A stretch of DNA of 64,000 nt from Microcoleus sp. AS-A8 (GCA_039962225.1 JAMPKV010000002.1:186001-250000); one strand, 5' to 3'. Shown: positions 25,618-34,987, numbered from the stretch's first letter. A program made the numbers and translations. The notes: generated by a model not told the origin, from the sequence alone.

Positions 25618-28224
25618 ATGGCAAAACAGCTCAATTTACTTGCGACCGGTCAGGTCATCCCCACAGCTTTACATGCGGAGATGCAACGGTCTTATCTTGA
25701 ATATGCCATGAGTGTGATTGTGGGACGGGCACTCCCCGACGTTCGGGACGGTCTCAAACCCGTTCATCGGCGGATTTTATATGCGATGCACGAATTAGGT
25801 TTAACACCAGATCGACCGTATCGCAAGTGCGCCCGTGTGGTGGGAGACGTTTTAGGCAAATATCACCCCCACGGTGACCAAGCCGTTTACGATGCGCTGG
25901 TGCGCCTCGTACAAGACTTTTCTTCTCGCTATCCACTGCTGGCGGGTCATGGCAACTTTGGTTCGGTGGACAATGACCCACCCGCCGCCATGCGTTATAC
26001 CGAAACACGGTTGTCTTCGCTGGGTAATGAAGCACTCCTTTCCGAGATTGGTGAGGCAACTGTTGATTTTATCCCCAACTTCGATAGCTCTCAGCAAGAG
26101 CCAGTGGTGCTACCGGCTCAGTTGCCGGTATTACTGCTCAATGGTTGCTCTGGCATCGCCGTGGGGATGGCAACGAATATCCCTCCTCACAACTTGGGAG
26201 AGGTGGTAGATGGTTTGATTGCCTTAATTGACCATCCCAATTTATCTGACGAAAAATTATGGGAATTGATTCCAGGGCCGGATTTTCCCACCGGGGGGGA
26301 AATTGTCGAAAGCGGGGGCATTCGGGAGGCTTACAGTATCGGTCGGGGTAGCATTCCCGTGCGCGGGATCGTGCAACTAGAGGAAATTGCTGCGGGGCGA
26401 GGACGGCGTCAACAACGGCGAACCGCGATTGTCGTGACTGAACTCCCTTATCAGGTGAATAAGGCCGGTTGGATTGAGAAAGTGGCTGAACTGGTCAACC
26501 ACGGGCGCATGGAAGGCATTGCGGACTTGCGGGATGAAAGCGATCGCTCCGGGATGCGCGTGGTGATTGAACTCAAACGAGACACCAATGCTCACCATGT
26601 CCTCAAGCAGTTGTACCAGCAAACCGCACTGCAAACGACCTTTGGCGCGATTATGCTGGCTTTAGTGGATAGACAACCCCGTCAGCTCAATTTACGCGAG
26701 TTATTAGAAGAATTTTTACAATTTAGAGAGCAGACGCTGACCCGGCAATATACCTATGAGCTAGAAGAAAACGAAACACGCCTTCACCTAGTTGATGGGT
26801 TAATTATTTGTCTGCAAGCCCTAGACGCCGTCATTGATATCCTCAGAAGCGCCCCAGATGGCACAACGGCAAAAACTTCTCTACAAAATCAGTTAAACAT
26901 CAGTGAGGCTCAAGCCGATGCGATTTTATCCATGCCCATGCGACGGCTTACGGGTTTAGAACGGCAAAAATTACAGACAGAATTTGCAGAACTCACCGCC
27001 CGAATTGAGCAGTTGCGGCGATTACTCAGCGATCGTAACGAGTTGCTTAAAACCTTGAAGAAAGATTTGCGATCGCTCAAACGCAAATACGCCGATCCCC
27101 GCCGGACTAAAATTATCACCCAAGACGTGAAAGCCAAGGTGCAAGACGTTACTCCTCAGCTGTCACCCGCCAAGAGTAAAAAGTCAGAAGTTAAGAATCA
27201 AACCTCACCCGACAAAAGTCCCGCCTCAGAACCCGGAAATCAGGAGAAGGGAAACCGCAGGAAGCAGAAAAACTCCAACCCACCCACACTTCCCCTTCCT
27301 GAGCTTGTCGTTGAAGAAGAAGAAACCGTTTTAGAATTTACCCATCACGGGTGTGTACTGCGACAGCGTCCCTCAACGGCCTCAAAATCCAGCCAGTCCA
27401 TGAAAAGAGGGAATGACTTTGTGGTTGAGTCTCTAACCACCGTCACACAGGCAGAATTAGTCGTAATCACGAGTGGTGGTAAAGCCTATCCCATCAAAGT
27501 GCGGGATATTCCACCCGCCGCAGGACTCCAGGCGGGAACTCCTTTGGTGAAATTGTTACCGGATGCGGTGCAATCTGAAACAGTCGTCGCTCACTATATC
27601 CTGCCGGATGATCCGGGTACCCTCTCCTTAATTTTGCTCACTCAGCAGGGGCGAATTAAGCGCTTACCCGCTTCTGAGTTGATGAACCTCACGGCACGGG
27701 GTACAACACCGATCAAGCTCAAGGATGACGATCAACTGCAATACGTGAGTCTGGCTCAACCGGGTGAGCAACTCGCCCTGGCAACGAGCAATGGACGGAT
27801 TTTGCGTTTCGAGGTGAATGATGCTCAGTTACCCTTGATGGGGCGCAGTGCTCAAGGAAATCAAGCCTTGCGCTTGCAACGTCGAGAGCGGTTGGTGGGT
27901 TGTGTGACGCTGTCTGCCAAAGAAAACCTTTTACTGGTTTCTGAGCAAGGTTACGGAAAGCGCGTGCCCGTAGGTCTATTCCGGCTGGTCAATCGGGGCG
28001 AACTTGGGACTCAGGCTCTACAATTTAAGACGGCGACAGATAGTTTAGTGGCGATGAGCAAAGCTTCGTCTGAGTCTGAAGTCATGCTGGTGACGAGTGG
28101 TGAGCGGACGGTATCTTTACAGATGGAGTCCGTCAAAATATTGGGTAAAGATGGAACCGGCGATCGCATTGCTAAACTCAAGGCGGAAGAAAAAATTCTT
28201 TCGGTGAGTGTTTTAGCCCCATAA
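25618..28224 (+). CDS. DNA gyrase/topoisomerase IV subunit A (GyrA/ParC-like)
   Basis: Predicted 868-residue type IIA topoisomerase breakage-reunion subunit. The winged-helix core has [17 protein letters not shown], then [12 protein letters not shown] (residues 81-92, the quinolone-resistance region, with Gln at the place of E. coli GyrA Ser83) and the catalytic Tyr127 in MRYTETRL. The coiled-coil gate covers roughly 380-490. A Lys/Ser/Pro-rich linker (about 510-560) precedes a beta-pinwheel C-terminal domain. No canonical GyrA-box QRRGGKG is visible there, suggesting the decatenating, topo IV-like paralogue that cyanobacteria carry besides GyrA. Start ATG 25618 has no strong ribosome site. 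Confidence 0.9.
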   Translation: MAKQLNLLATGQVIPTALHAEMQRSYLEYAMSVIVGRALPDVRDGLKPVHRRILYAMHELGLTPDRPYRKCARVVGDVLGKYHPHGDQAVYDALVRLVQDFSSRYPLLAGHGNFGSVDNDPPAAMRYTETRLSSLGNEALLSEIGEATVDFIPNFDSSQQEPVVLPAQLPVLLLNGCSGIAVGMATNIPPHNLGEVVDGLIALIDHPNLSDEKLWELIPGPDFPTGGEIVESGGIREAYSIGRGSIPVRGIVQLEEIAAGRGRRQQRRTAIVVTELPYQVNKAGWIEKVAELVNHGRMEGIADLRDESDRSGMRVVIELKRDTNAHHVLKQLYQQTALQTTFGAIMLALVDRQPRQLNLRELLEEFLQFREQTLTRQYTYELEENETRLHLVDGLIICLQALDAVIDILRSAPDGTTAKTSLQNQLNISEAQADAILSMPMRRLTGLERQKLQTEFAELTARIEQLRRLLSDRNELLKTLKKDLRSLKRKYADPRRTKIITQDVKAKVQDVTPQLSPAKSKKSEVKNQTSPDKSPASEPGNQEKGNRRKQKNSNPPTLPLPELVVEEEETVLEFTHHGCVLRQRPSTASKSSQSMKRGNDFVVESLTTVTQAELVVITSGGKAYPIKVRDIPPAAGLQAGTPLVKLLPDAVQSETVVAHYILPDDPGTLSLILLTQQGRIKRLPASELMNLTARGTTPIKLKDDDQLQYVSLAQPGEQLALATSNGRILRFEVNDAQLPLMGRSAQGNQALRLQRRERLVGCVTLSAKENLLLVSEQGYGKRVPVGLFRLVNRGELGTQALQFKTATDSLVAMSKASSESEVMLVTSGERTVSLQMESVKILGKDGTGDRIAKLKAEEKILSVSVLAP

Positions 28225-28306
28225 CTCTCGTCATGGCGGTTCGCTGATTATGAGCGGACTTAAAGCCAGCCACTGCAACTTTCGCCAAGCCAATCTGGAG
28301 GACTTG

Positions 28307-28603
28307 ATGAACCCCACCCCTGAAACCGATTTCCCCAATCGCCTCCTACCTCAGGCTGTGGCTCTTGTGGAAAAGGCGACGGGTGGAACGAGCGAACCCA
28401 AGGTGGTTGAGGCGCTAATCGCCGCCTTTATCCTGCTGGAAGAGAGTTCCCAGACTGACTCCCCCATCGTTGCCCTGGAACAGGATGTGCGTACAGACAC
28501 GGGAACGTATCATTTGTTTATCCGACGCCTCAGTACGAGTGTTCCGGCGGGGAAGTTCCAGATTTTGATTACCCGTGAACTGGCATCCGGCTTAATTTAT
28601 TAG
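28307..28603 (+). CDS. Hypothetical protein, 98 residues
   Basis: Predicted 98-residue soluble protein: a helical N-terminal half (LPQAVALVEKATGGTSEPKV, VEALIAAFILLEES) and a beta-rich C-terminal half (QDVRTDTGTYHLFIRRLSTS, GKFQILITRELASGL). I do not recognise the family. The open frame reaches back to 28250, but the ATG at 28307 has GGAGG five bases upstream and is preferred. It follows the topoisomerase gene by 82 bases on the same strand and may share its transcript. Confidence 0.7.
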   Translation: MNPTPETDFPNRLLPQAVALVEKATGGTSEPKVVEALIAAFILLEESSQTDSPIVALEQDVRTDTGTYHLFIRRLSTSVPAGKFQILITRELASGLIY

Positions 28604-28866
28604 GTTCCGCCCAGAGTCCCACGCCCCAGACCCCAGACCCCTATTTTCAAGACAGATCTAAAGTATTTCTCAATGTTTCGATGAGATAAAATCCCTTCCC
28701 TAATCGCAGTAGGATGAAATCAGGTAAAGCGCTAACCCACTGCTACTCTACGGAAATTAAGAGCGCACTTCATCTATTGAATTCACCTGAAGTAGGTAAT
28801 TAGACGGCTGTTGCAATCACCTCAGCGACAGGGAAGAATAACTGAATACGGGAATGGGAATCGATC

Positions 28867-30210
28867 GTGGCGCAGGTTGTTCTAGAAAATATCTATAAAA
28901 GTTTTTCAGGTCGTAAGGGAGAGCGAACCGTCACACCAGTAACAGCAGAACCTCTGCTCTCGCCGGTGGATGAAGCCCCTTTGGTTGCGGTTGACAAGTC
29001 TTCCCCTAGGGAGAATTCTACTGCACAAAAATCGAGCAATGTCAATGTATTGCGGCGCATCAACCTAACGGTAAACGATGGCGAGTTTATGGTACTTGTT
29101 GGCCCTTCGGGTTGCGGCAAAAGTACCTTGCTGCGATTGATTGCGGGGTTGGAGCAAATGACGGGCGGCAATATCTGGGTGAACGATCGCTTAGTCAACG
29201 ACCTCCCCCCCAAGGAACGAGACATTGCGATGGTGTTTCAGAACTATGCCCTATATCCCCATTTAACAGTCTATGACAACATTGCTTTTGGGCTACGACG
29301 CACGAAAAGGCTAAGTCCAGAATCCGACATTGGAAGTGGGGAAGAGCCATCTGAACAGGAGATTCCCCAGTGGGTTGAGGATTTCTTCGTGGCAATGACG
29401 CGATCGCTTCCCAAAGGACTCCGCTATTTTTCTGACAAGGAGAAAGCCGTTGATGAACAAGTCCGCCGCGTGGCGCAGTTGTTACAAATCGAGCCATTGC
29501 TGCACCGACTGCCCAAGCATTTATCTGGGGGACAACGGCAACGGGTGGCACTAGGACGGGCAATTTCTCGCAATCCTCAAGTGTTTTTGATGGATGAACC
29601 CCTCTCCAACTTAGATGCCAAACTCCGGGCGGAAACTCGCAGCCAAATTGTTAAACTTCAGCGGCAATTGGGAACAACCACAATCTATGTTACCCACGAT
29701 CAAACCGAAGCGATGACAATGGGCGATCGCATCGCTGTGATGAACCAGGGACAAATCCAACAACTTGCTCCCCCACTGGAACTTTATAACCACCCCGCCA
29801 ATCAGTTCGTGGCTGAATTCATCGGTTCTCCGCCGATGAACTTTCTCTCAGTCCAGATTAAAGCGCCGCTGTTAATTACCCATCCTCAGTTCCGTCTTAC
29901 TCTCCCAGAAGTCTGGGCACCGGTTCTGAAAAAGTATGACGGACGTTCCCTCACTTTAGGCATTCGTCCAGAACATCTCAGCGTTAGTGTGCCTGCCCCC
30001 AAAAACCTACCCGTGAAAGTTGAGTTGGTAGAAGCGCTGGGGAACGACACCTATTTAACCGTGTCGCTAGCGCAGGCATCTCCTTTACAAGTGAGAACGG
30101 CACCCGATCAACTCGTTCAAATGGGCGATCAACTTTGGCTATCAATGGTAGTTGATAAGATTCATTTTTTTGACCCCCAAACAGGCTTGGCAGTTCGACC
30201 TAATTCATGA
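28867..30210 (+). CDS. MalK/UgpC-type ABC transporter ATPase with insertions
   Basis: Predicted 447-residue ATP-binding subunit of a carbohydrate-type importer: Walker A GPSGCGKST, Q-loop VFQNYALYPHLTVYDNIAFG, signature LSGGQRQRVALGRAI, Walker B VFLMDEPLSNLD, H-loop VTHDQ, and C-terminal TOBE/OB domain (about 350-447; GIRPEHLSV). It is longer than the usual about 370 residues because of two insertions. One of about 45 residues follows the first strand (GRKGERTVTPVTAEP onward). The other, about 60 residues, lies between Q-loop and signature (SPESDIGSGEEPSEQE onward). GTG start at 28867. No permease or binding protein adjoins it, which is common for multitask ATPases of this family. Confidence 0.92.
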   Translation: MAQVVLENIYKSFSGRKGERTVTPVTAEPLLSPVDEAPLVAVDKSSPRENSTAQKSSNVNVLRRINLTVNDGEFMVLVGPSGCGKSTLLRLIAGLEQMTGGNIWVNDRLVNDLPPKERDIAMVFQNYALYPHLTVYDNIAFGLRRTKRLSPESDIGSGEEPSEQEIPQWVEDFFVAMTRSLPKGLRYFSDKEKAVDEQVRRVAQLLQIEPLLHRLPKHLSGGQRQRVALGRAISRNPQVFLMDEPLSNLDAKLRAETRSQIVKLQRQLGTTTIYVTHDQTEAMTMGDRIAVMNQGQIQQLAPPLELYNHPANQFVAEFIGSPPMNFLSVQIKAPLLITHPQFRLTLPEVWAPVLKKYDGRSLTLGIRPEHLSVSVPAPKNLPVKVELVEALGNDTYLTVSLAQASPLQVRTAPDQLVQMGDQLWLSMVVDKIHFFDPQTGLAVRPNS

Positions 30211-30336
30211 GAACCTCCCTTTCTTCCCTCTGTGCCGTCTGTGCCTGTGTGGTTCGTTAAAAAAATCAAAACTCACAAATGATTTACGATTGCTAGAAAA
30301 GTCAAAACTCAAAAAAGGGATAATGAGCTTTCACCC

Positions 30337-31983
30337 TCAACGTTGGTTCCCTTTAACACTACTGAGGATTTGCTTCGCAGCATCAATGCCGGAGATCGCA
30401 GCCCCTTCCATGAAACCCTGCCAGTCATAGAATGAGTTAGCATGTTCGCCCGCAAAGTAGAGATTGCCAACGGGCTTGCCTTCATTATTGGCGATCATAG
30501 TAAAATAACCAGGTTGGTTACAGGTGTAACTTCCCTTCACCAAAGGGTTGGAAGGCCAATGCTCCAAATGGGCTACCACCTGATTGCCATTACGCCTTGC
30601 GGCGGCTGATGCACCGGGAAAGATGCGGTTGAGGTCGTTGAGAAAGTCACTCGTCTCCTGCTGAACCTGGTTAGGATTAAGCCCTGCACCCAAGTTGCCG
30701 CTTATGTAATCAGTCAATACAGCTCGATTGCTATTAGCATTGCTGGGGTTAGTTTCCCAAGTGCTTTGCAGGTGTGGCAAGTCGGCGTAGGACGAACCAT
30801 TACTACCTAGGGCTGCCCACGGACGACTAGTAAAGCCAACCATTAGCTTGGCGTTGGTTCCGTAGACTAGATTGTTGATGGCAAAGCGCTTTTCGGCAGG
30901 CAGTTCGAGGCTGGCATGTAGATCAACTTCCCGCAGAGTTGAGAAGGGAATGGCAAAGACAACGGCGTCAAACTTTCCGCTAGAACCATCATTAAACGTC
31001 AGCTCAACTTTGCCTGCACTGTCCTTGCGGGCGGCTACCAGCTTTTTCCCCACCTGAATTTGCCCTTGAAGTCGGCTGCGTAAGCCTTCAACAATTTGCT
31101 GGTTACCTCCGATAACGTGATAGCGTTCGTCGCTAAACACGCCAAACGGTCTAAATTTCGATCGCTTATCCGCATGGATAAATAGGAGAAAATTGAGGCA
31201 GCTTTGACGATCAATTTCTAAGCCGTATTCCCCAAGGTAGGCCGATTTAATTACAGCCTTAATCAGATTTCCCGCCCCACGAGTATCCAGGTATTGTTGG
31301 AGAGTGGTCAAGTCGAGTTTGCGGTCAGCTTCAGTATAGTTGTCGGCTGTGGGTTCTACAGAAAGCGATCGCAAGTCATCCCGCATAGCAGCAACAAACT
31401 TGCGGAATTCATCAACAACCACTGACTCTGTATAGCGTTGACCATTAAAGTAGTAAAAAACTTCCCCTGGTTGCTTGGACAAATCCTCTACATCCAGTTT
31501 GAACTCCCGCACGTATCCCAACAAAGTCTTGTGCAGGTTATCGATAAACTCTCCCCCTCGCTCAACAACCTGGCTGGGAAACGTAACACTTCCTGGGAAG
31601 GCACCACCCAGGGAGTAGCAGCGCCCACCCAATCGGTTGCTGGCTTCGTAGAGAGTCGCATTAATTCCCTTCTGCTTGAGTTCGTAACCACAAGCTAGCC
31701 CTGCCAATCCCGCCCCCACAATGGCTACATTCATAGCCACAGGTGCTGGTGCAGCCAGAGTGGGATGCACCCGTCCGGAAGCTACGCCCAGTGTCGTACC
31801 CACTACCGCTAGCTTACCCATATCCACTAGAAATTCCCGTCTGCTTCGGCGTCGTGCTGACTTTATGGCTTCTAGGGCTGCTATGCGCTCCATCCCCTCG
31901 CTGGTGGAGATGTTGTGCTTTTGGCAGTAGCGGGCAATCCACAGGGTATGTGCCAAGTTGCGGAAGGGCAGCGAACGACTCAT
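30337..31983 (-). CDS. FAD-dependent amine oxidase with Tat signal
   Basis: Predicted 548-residue flavin monoamine/L-amino-acid oxidase-type enzyme. About 45 residues in lies a twin-arginine export motif (SRREFLV) followed by a hydrophobic stretch and Ala-rich cleavage region, so the folded holoenzyme would be exported. The FAD-binding Rossmann motif is VAIVGAGLAGLACGYEL followed by YEASNRLGGRC. The C-terminal FAD motif is NLYFAGEHANSFYDWQGFMEGA. The frame extends to 32058, but MSRSLPFRN at 31983 is taken as start. Oxidation of amines or amino acids with peroxide release is the family reaction; substrate unknown. It is divergent from the HLIP genes. Confidence 0.9.
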   Translation of the reverse strand: MSRSLPFRNLAHTLWIARYCQKHNISTSEGMERIAALEAIKSARRRSRREFLVDMGKLAVVGTTLGVASGRVHPTLAAPAPVAMNVAIVGAGLAGLACGYELKQKGINATLYEASNRLGGRCYSLGGAFPGSVTFPSQVVERGGEFIDNLHKTLLGYVREFKLDVEDLSKQPGEVFYYFNGQRYTESVVVDEFRKFVAAMRDDLRSLSVEPTADNYTEADRKLDLTTLQQYLDTRGAGNLIKAVIKSAYLGEYGLEIDRQSCLNFLLFIHADKRSKFRPFGVFSDERYHVIGGNQQIVEGLRSRLQGQIQVGKKLVAARKDSAGKVELTFNDGSSGKFDAVVFAIPFSTLREVDLHASLELPAEKRFAINNLVYGTNAKLMVGFTSRPWAALGSNGSSYADLPHLQSTWETNPSNANSNRAVLTDYISGNLGAGLNPNQVQQETSDFLNDLNRIFPGASAAARRNGNQVVAHLEHWPSNPLVKGSYTCNQPGYFTMIANNEGKPVGNLYFAGEHANSFYDWQGFMEGAAISGIDAAKQILSSVKGNQR

Positions 31984-32308
31984 AACTTTCTGTGTTCCAG
32001 TAAGAATTAGTGCTGAGGGCAAAGAATGATTGAGCGCTAAAACCCTGCACCTTAACACTCACCTGAGTTCGACGTAAGAGGCTTCTTAACGAAAGAATAA
32101 GGGCTTCAGGCTCTGGTTCGTTACAGAAAATCCAAGCTTCCAGCTTAGATCAAACTCAGGTTAATACTCATTGTCCTTCTAAAGAGTTAGTTGCAAAATC
32201 CCAAAGCTTCTGACCTCCGAGGGAGAACGTTCACCTGAGCTTTTGTTAACTTTATTAAAGTAAGCTTGACTAAAGCAACAAAGTATTTAAGTACACCGAT
32301 TAACAATC
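31984..32308. other. Divergent promoter region of oxidase and HLIP genes
   Basis: 325 bases with no gene. The part nearest the HLIP genes is A/T-rich with loose TTAA-type repeats (GTTAACTTTATTAAAG near 32245), only weakly like the RpaB-bound HLR1 motif of light-stress genes. Confidence 0.5.
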
Positions 32309-32488
32309 ATGCAACAATCAAACACTCCTCCAATCACCAATCCTGAAGAGCGCAATGCTTGGAAGTCTGGTTTTACACCTCAAGCGGAAATCTGGAATGG
32401 TCGCCTCGCGATGATTGGCTTTGTCGCTGCGTTGTTGACTGAGCTATTAGCGAACCAAGGTGTACTGCACTTCTGGGGCTTAATGTAA
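32309..32488 (+). CDS. High-light-inducible protein 1 (HLIP/Scp)
   Basis: Predicted 59-residue one-helix thylakoid protein. The chlorophyll-binding core reads [17 protein letters not shown] (ExxNGRxAMxGF signature), followed by a hydrophobic helix and the conserved end [11 protein letters not shown]. HLIPs bind chlorophyll and carotenoid, protect nascent photosystem II and dissipate energy in strong light. A second HLIP gene follows 53 bases downstream, so both should be transcribed together. Too short for standard gene calling thresholds, but the match is unmistakable. Confidence 0.97.
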   Translation: MQQSNTPPITNPEERNAWKSGFTPQAEIWNGRLAMIGFVAALLTELLANQGVLHFWGLM

Positions 32489-32541
32489 GTCCTTAACACT
32501 AACAATTTTCACTCAAAAAGTTAACAAAAGGAAAATCAACC

Positions 32542-32721
32542 ATGACTAAAACACCAAACGCACCAATTACAAACCCCGAAGACCGTAACGCTGTCAAGTT
32601 CGGCTTCACTCCTCAAGCAGAAATTTGGAATGGACGCTTGGCAATGCTTGGTTTTGTCATTGCCATAGCAATTGAATTGTTCTCAAATCAAGGTGTTCTA
32701 CACTTTTGGGGACTCCAATAG
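32542..32721 (+). CDS. High-light-inducible protein 2 (HLIP/Scp)
   Basis: Predicted 59-residue one-helix protein collinear with its neighbour: both share NPEXRNA near the start, [15 protein letters not shown], and end [10 protein letters not shown] plus one residue (Gln here, Met in the first). It arose by tandem duplication. The start ATG has an AAGGA box 9-12 bases upstream. A strong terminator follows 33 bases after the stop and closes the two-gene unit. Role as for the first copy: pigment-binding photoprotection in the thylakoid. Confidence 0.97.
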   Translation: MTKTPNAPITNPEDRNAVKFGFTPQAEIWNGRLAMLGFVIAIAIELFSNQGVLHFWGLQ

Positions 32722-32754
32722 GTAAATGTATTGCCCCATTAATCTAATAGGAGA

Positions 32755-32790
32755 AACCTAGGAGCTTTTTTAAGACCTCCTAGGTTTTTT
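32755..32790 (+). terminator. Intrinsic terminator of the HLIP pair
   Basis: AACCTAGGAG and CTCCTAGGTT form a perfect 10-bp stem followed by TTTT. It ends the HLIP transcript ahead of gatB. Confidence 0.88.
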
Positions 32791-32860
32791 CGGTGTTGTG
32801 TGTTGCGTCTCCTACACTAGAGTAGAAAACTGTTGCGATAAGACAGCAAACAAAACGCCT

Positions 32861-34345
32861 ATGACCACTGCTGCACCGGTTAAAACTCAGTATGAAGCAA
32901 TTATTGGTCTAGAAACCCATTGTCAACTGAGTACCCAAACCAAAATTTTCTCTTCTTCCTCTACAGAATTCGGTGGGACTCCGAATACAAACATCGATCC
33001 AATTTGTTTGGGACTGCCTGGAGTATTGCCCGTCCTGAATCAAAAGGTACTGGAGTACGCTGTAAAAGCAGGTTTAGCCCTGAATAGCCAGATTGCCCCC
33101 TACAGTAAGTTTGACCGGAAACAGTATTTTTATCCTGATCTGCCCAAAAATTACCAGATTTCTCAATTCGACTTACCGATTGCCGAACGCGGCTGGCTGG
33201 AAATTGAACTCCCTGATGAGGCGGGTAACCCCATTCGCAAAAGGATTGGTATCACTCGTCTTCACATGGAGGAAGATGCGGGAAAATTGGTTCACGCGGG
33301 GAGTGACAGGCTTTCCGGTTCCACTTACTCCCTCGTCGATTACAACCGTGCAGGTATAGCCCTGATCGAAATTGTCTCAGAACCCGATATGCGTTCTGGG
33401 CAAGAAGCGGCAGAATATGCTCAGGAACTGCGCCGGATTATGCGCTACATCGGTGTCAGCGACGGGAATATGCAAGAAGGTTCGCTGCGCTGCGATGTGA
33501 ATATTTCCGTGCGCCCCGTGGGACAGGAGGAGTTTGGCACCAAAGTCGAAATCAAAAATATGAACTCCTTCAACGCCATCCAAAAGGCGATCGAGTACGA
33601 AATTGAGCGGCAAATCGCGGCGGTTGAAGCGGGAGAGCGCATTATTCAAGAAACTCGCCTGTGGGAAGAAGGCAGCCAGCGCACGATTAGTATGCGGGTA
33701 AAGGAAGGCTCCAGCGATTATCGCTACTTCCCCGAACCCGATTTACCTCCAATTGAGGTATCTAAAGAGCAACTAGAGCAATGGGGTAGTGAACTCCCCG
33801 AACTTCCTGCTCAGAAACGGCATCGTTATGAAAGCGAACTGGGGCTTTCTGCCTATGATGCTCGCGTGCTAACGGACGATCGCCAAGTGGCAGAGTATTT
33901 TGAAGCGGCTGTTGCTACGGGCGCTAATGCTAAACAAACGGCTAACTGGGTGATGGGAGACATTGCGGCTTATCTCAATACAGAGAAAGTGGCGATCGCA
34001 GAAATTGCCCTCAAGCCAACGACCCTTGCAGAACTGATCAACTTGATTGAAGACGGCACCATTAGCGGTAAGATTGCCAAAGACATTTTACCTGAACTGC
34101 TCTCTCAAGGGGGTTCGGCTAAAGAATTGGTGGAGCGTAAGGGTCTGATCCAAATCTCTGACTCTAGTCAACTCGAAGCCATTATCGATGAAGTGATTGC
34201 GGCTAATCCCAAGGAGCTAGAACAATATCGCAATGGCAAAACCAAGCTCCAAGGCTTCTTTGTCGGGCAAGTTATGAAGCAAACCAGTGGGCGGGCTGAT
34301 CCTAAGCTGACTAACCAAATCTTGAGTAAGAAGCTCAATGGCTAA
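32861..34345 (+). CDS. gatB: Asp-tRNA(Asn)/Glu-tRNA(Gln) amidotransferase subunit B
   Basis: Predicted 494-residue GatB, which phosphorylates and amidates Glu- or Asp-tRNA with GatA and GatC. Marks: [59 protein letters not shown] (kinase core), [16 protein letters not shown] and the C-terminal tRNA-binding YqeY-like domain (about 400-494, ending TSGRADPKL then TNQILSKKL). The frame is open from 32798 but [15 protein letters not shown] at 32861 fits the family. GatA and GatC are not adjacent. Its 3' end borders the 132-bp repeat array. Confidence 0.97.
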   Translation: MTTAAPVKTQYEAIIGLETHCQLSTQTKIFSSSSTEFGGTPNTNIDPICLGLPGVLPVLNQKVLEYAVKAGLALNSQIAPYSKFDRKQYFYPDLPKNYQISQFDLPIAERGWLEIELPDEAGNPIRKRIGITRLHMEEDAGKLVHAGSDRLSGSTYSLVDYNRAGIALIEIVSEPDMRSGQEAAEYAQELRRIMRYIGVSDGNMQEGSLRCDVNISVRPVGQEEFGTKVEIKNMNSFNAIQKAIEYEIERQIAAVEAGERIIQETRLWEEGSQRTISMRVKEGSSDYRYFPEPDLPPIEVSKEQLEQWGSELPELPAQKRHRYESELGLSAYDARVLTDDRQVAEYFEAAVATGANAKQTANWVMGDIAAYLNTEKVAIAEIALKPTTLAELINLIEDGTISGKIAKDILPELLSQGGSAKELVERKGLIQISDSSQLEAIIDEVIAANPKELEQYRNGKTKLQGFFVGQVMKQTSGRADPKLTNQILSKKLNG

Positions 34346-34448
34346 GCAGTGGCGATTCCTCTACGTTCATCAAATTCAGATGTAAACTTCACAAAATTCA
34401 CACAATCAGGGGTATCACCCCTCAAGCCCATCTTGTTATAGTGTGCTT

Positions 34449-34503
34449 AGTAGATGCACCCTGATAGTCAGGAGAGTCGCCTCAAGTGGCTCTCCTTTTT
34501 TTT
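34449..34503 (+). ncRNA. Putative tandem small RNA, copy 1
   Basis: Most diverged copy. The -10 box is TATAGT (34437-34442), about 6 bases ahead of the conserved block. The predicted RNA has CCTGA-TAG-TCAGG, a perfect small stem, directly followed by GGAGAG...CTCTCC and eight T (34496-34503). The extra G-C closing pair of the terminator stem (GGAGAG/CTCTCC) is changed on both sides relative to copies 2-4, which supports a selected fold. Transcription is inferred. Confidence 0.5.
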
Positions 34504-34580
34504 GTGCCTATAAACGCCTGTTAGAAAAAAACCGGAATAGGGGGTGACACCCTCCACCCCGAACCTTTATACTTGTGAGA

Positions 34581-34634
34581 AGTAGATGCACCCTGATGAT
34601 CGGGAGAGTCGCCTCAAGTGGCTCTCTTTTTTTT
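34581..34634 (+). ncRNA. Putative tandem small RNA, copy 2
   Basis: The -35-like GTGACA and -10 TATACT (34568-34573) are spaced 18 bases apart; the predicted start is near 34581. The RNA would carry a single-stranded AGTAGATGCA lead, a small stem CCTGA-TGA-TCGGG and the terminator hairpin GAGAGTC...GGCTCTC with eight T (34627-34634). Confidence 0.55.
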
Positions 34635-34712
34635 GTGCCTATAAACGCCTGTGAGAAAAAAAACTTAAATAGGGGGTGACACCCCCCACCCCGAACCTTT
34701 ATACTTGTGAGA

Positions 34713-34766
34713 AGTAGATGCACCCTGATGATCGGGAGAGTCGCCTCAAGTGGCTCTCTTTTTTTT
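34713..34766 (+). ncRNA. Putative tandem small RNA, copy 3
   Basis: Identical to copy 2 across the predicted transcript. The -10 TATACT is at 34700-34705, and the dyad GGGGTGACACCCC at 34673-34685 overlaps the -35 position. The terminator T-run is at 34759-34766. Confidence 0.55.
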
Positions 34767-34844
34767 GTGCCTATAAACGCCTGTGAGAAAAAAAACTTAA
34801 ATAGGGGGTGACACCCCCCACCCCGAACCTTTATACTTGTGAGA

Positions 34845-34899
34845 AGTAGATGCACCCTGATGATCGGGAGAGTCGCCTCAAGTGGCTCTCTTTTTTTTT
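34845..34899 (+). ncRNA. Putative tandem small RNA, copy 4
   Basis: Identical to copies 2 and 3 across the transcript, with nine T after the hairpin (34891-34899). The -10 TATACT is at 34832-34837 and the dyad at 34805-34817. This last terminator also insulates argJ from upstream transcription. Confidence 0.55.
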
Positions 34900-34987
34900 G
34901 TATCAATACCAGCCGCTTCGCTATCTAACTTCCTGAGACTTGATATAATCGCCTCTCAAACAGGAGTCAAGGTTTTCAGGAGGCGTC

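Larger units (their letters stand above)
34400..34903 (+). repeat. 132-bp tandem repeat array, about four units
   Basis: The block AGTAGATGCACCCTGAT recurs at 34449, 34581, 34713 and 34845, exactly 132 bases apart. Units 3 and 4 are essentially identical, unit 2 differs slightly, and unit 1 is more diverged upstream. Each unit has the same order: a GC-rich dyad, a -10 box, a conserved about 55-base stretch and a hairpin with an 8-9 T run, then a spacer with TGCCTATAAACGCCTGTNAGA. Because 132 is a multiple of three, the array also creates a false repetitive open frame on the minus strand. Confidence 0.95.
34346..34987. other. Intergenic region occupied by a 132-bp tandem array
   Basis: 642 bases between gatB and argJ on the same strand. 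Nearly all of it is the repeat array annotated below. The last about 85 bases hold the argJ leader with its AGGAGG ribosome site. Confidence 0.9.

Noticed and set aside
32240-32260. Possible HLR1 (RpaB) site ahead of the HLIP pair
   Set aside because: GTTAACTTTATTAAAG only loosely matches the paired TTACA-type consensus; too weak to call.
34508-34906. Minus-strand open frame encoding a threefold repeated 44-residue peptide
   Set aside because: It is a by-product of the 132-bp tandem array, whose period is a multiple of three. It reads backwards through terminators and has no ribosome site.
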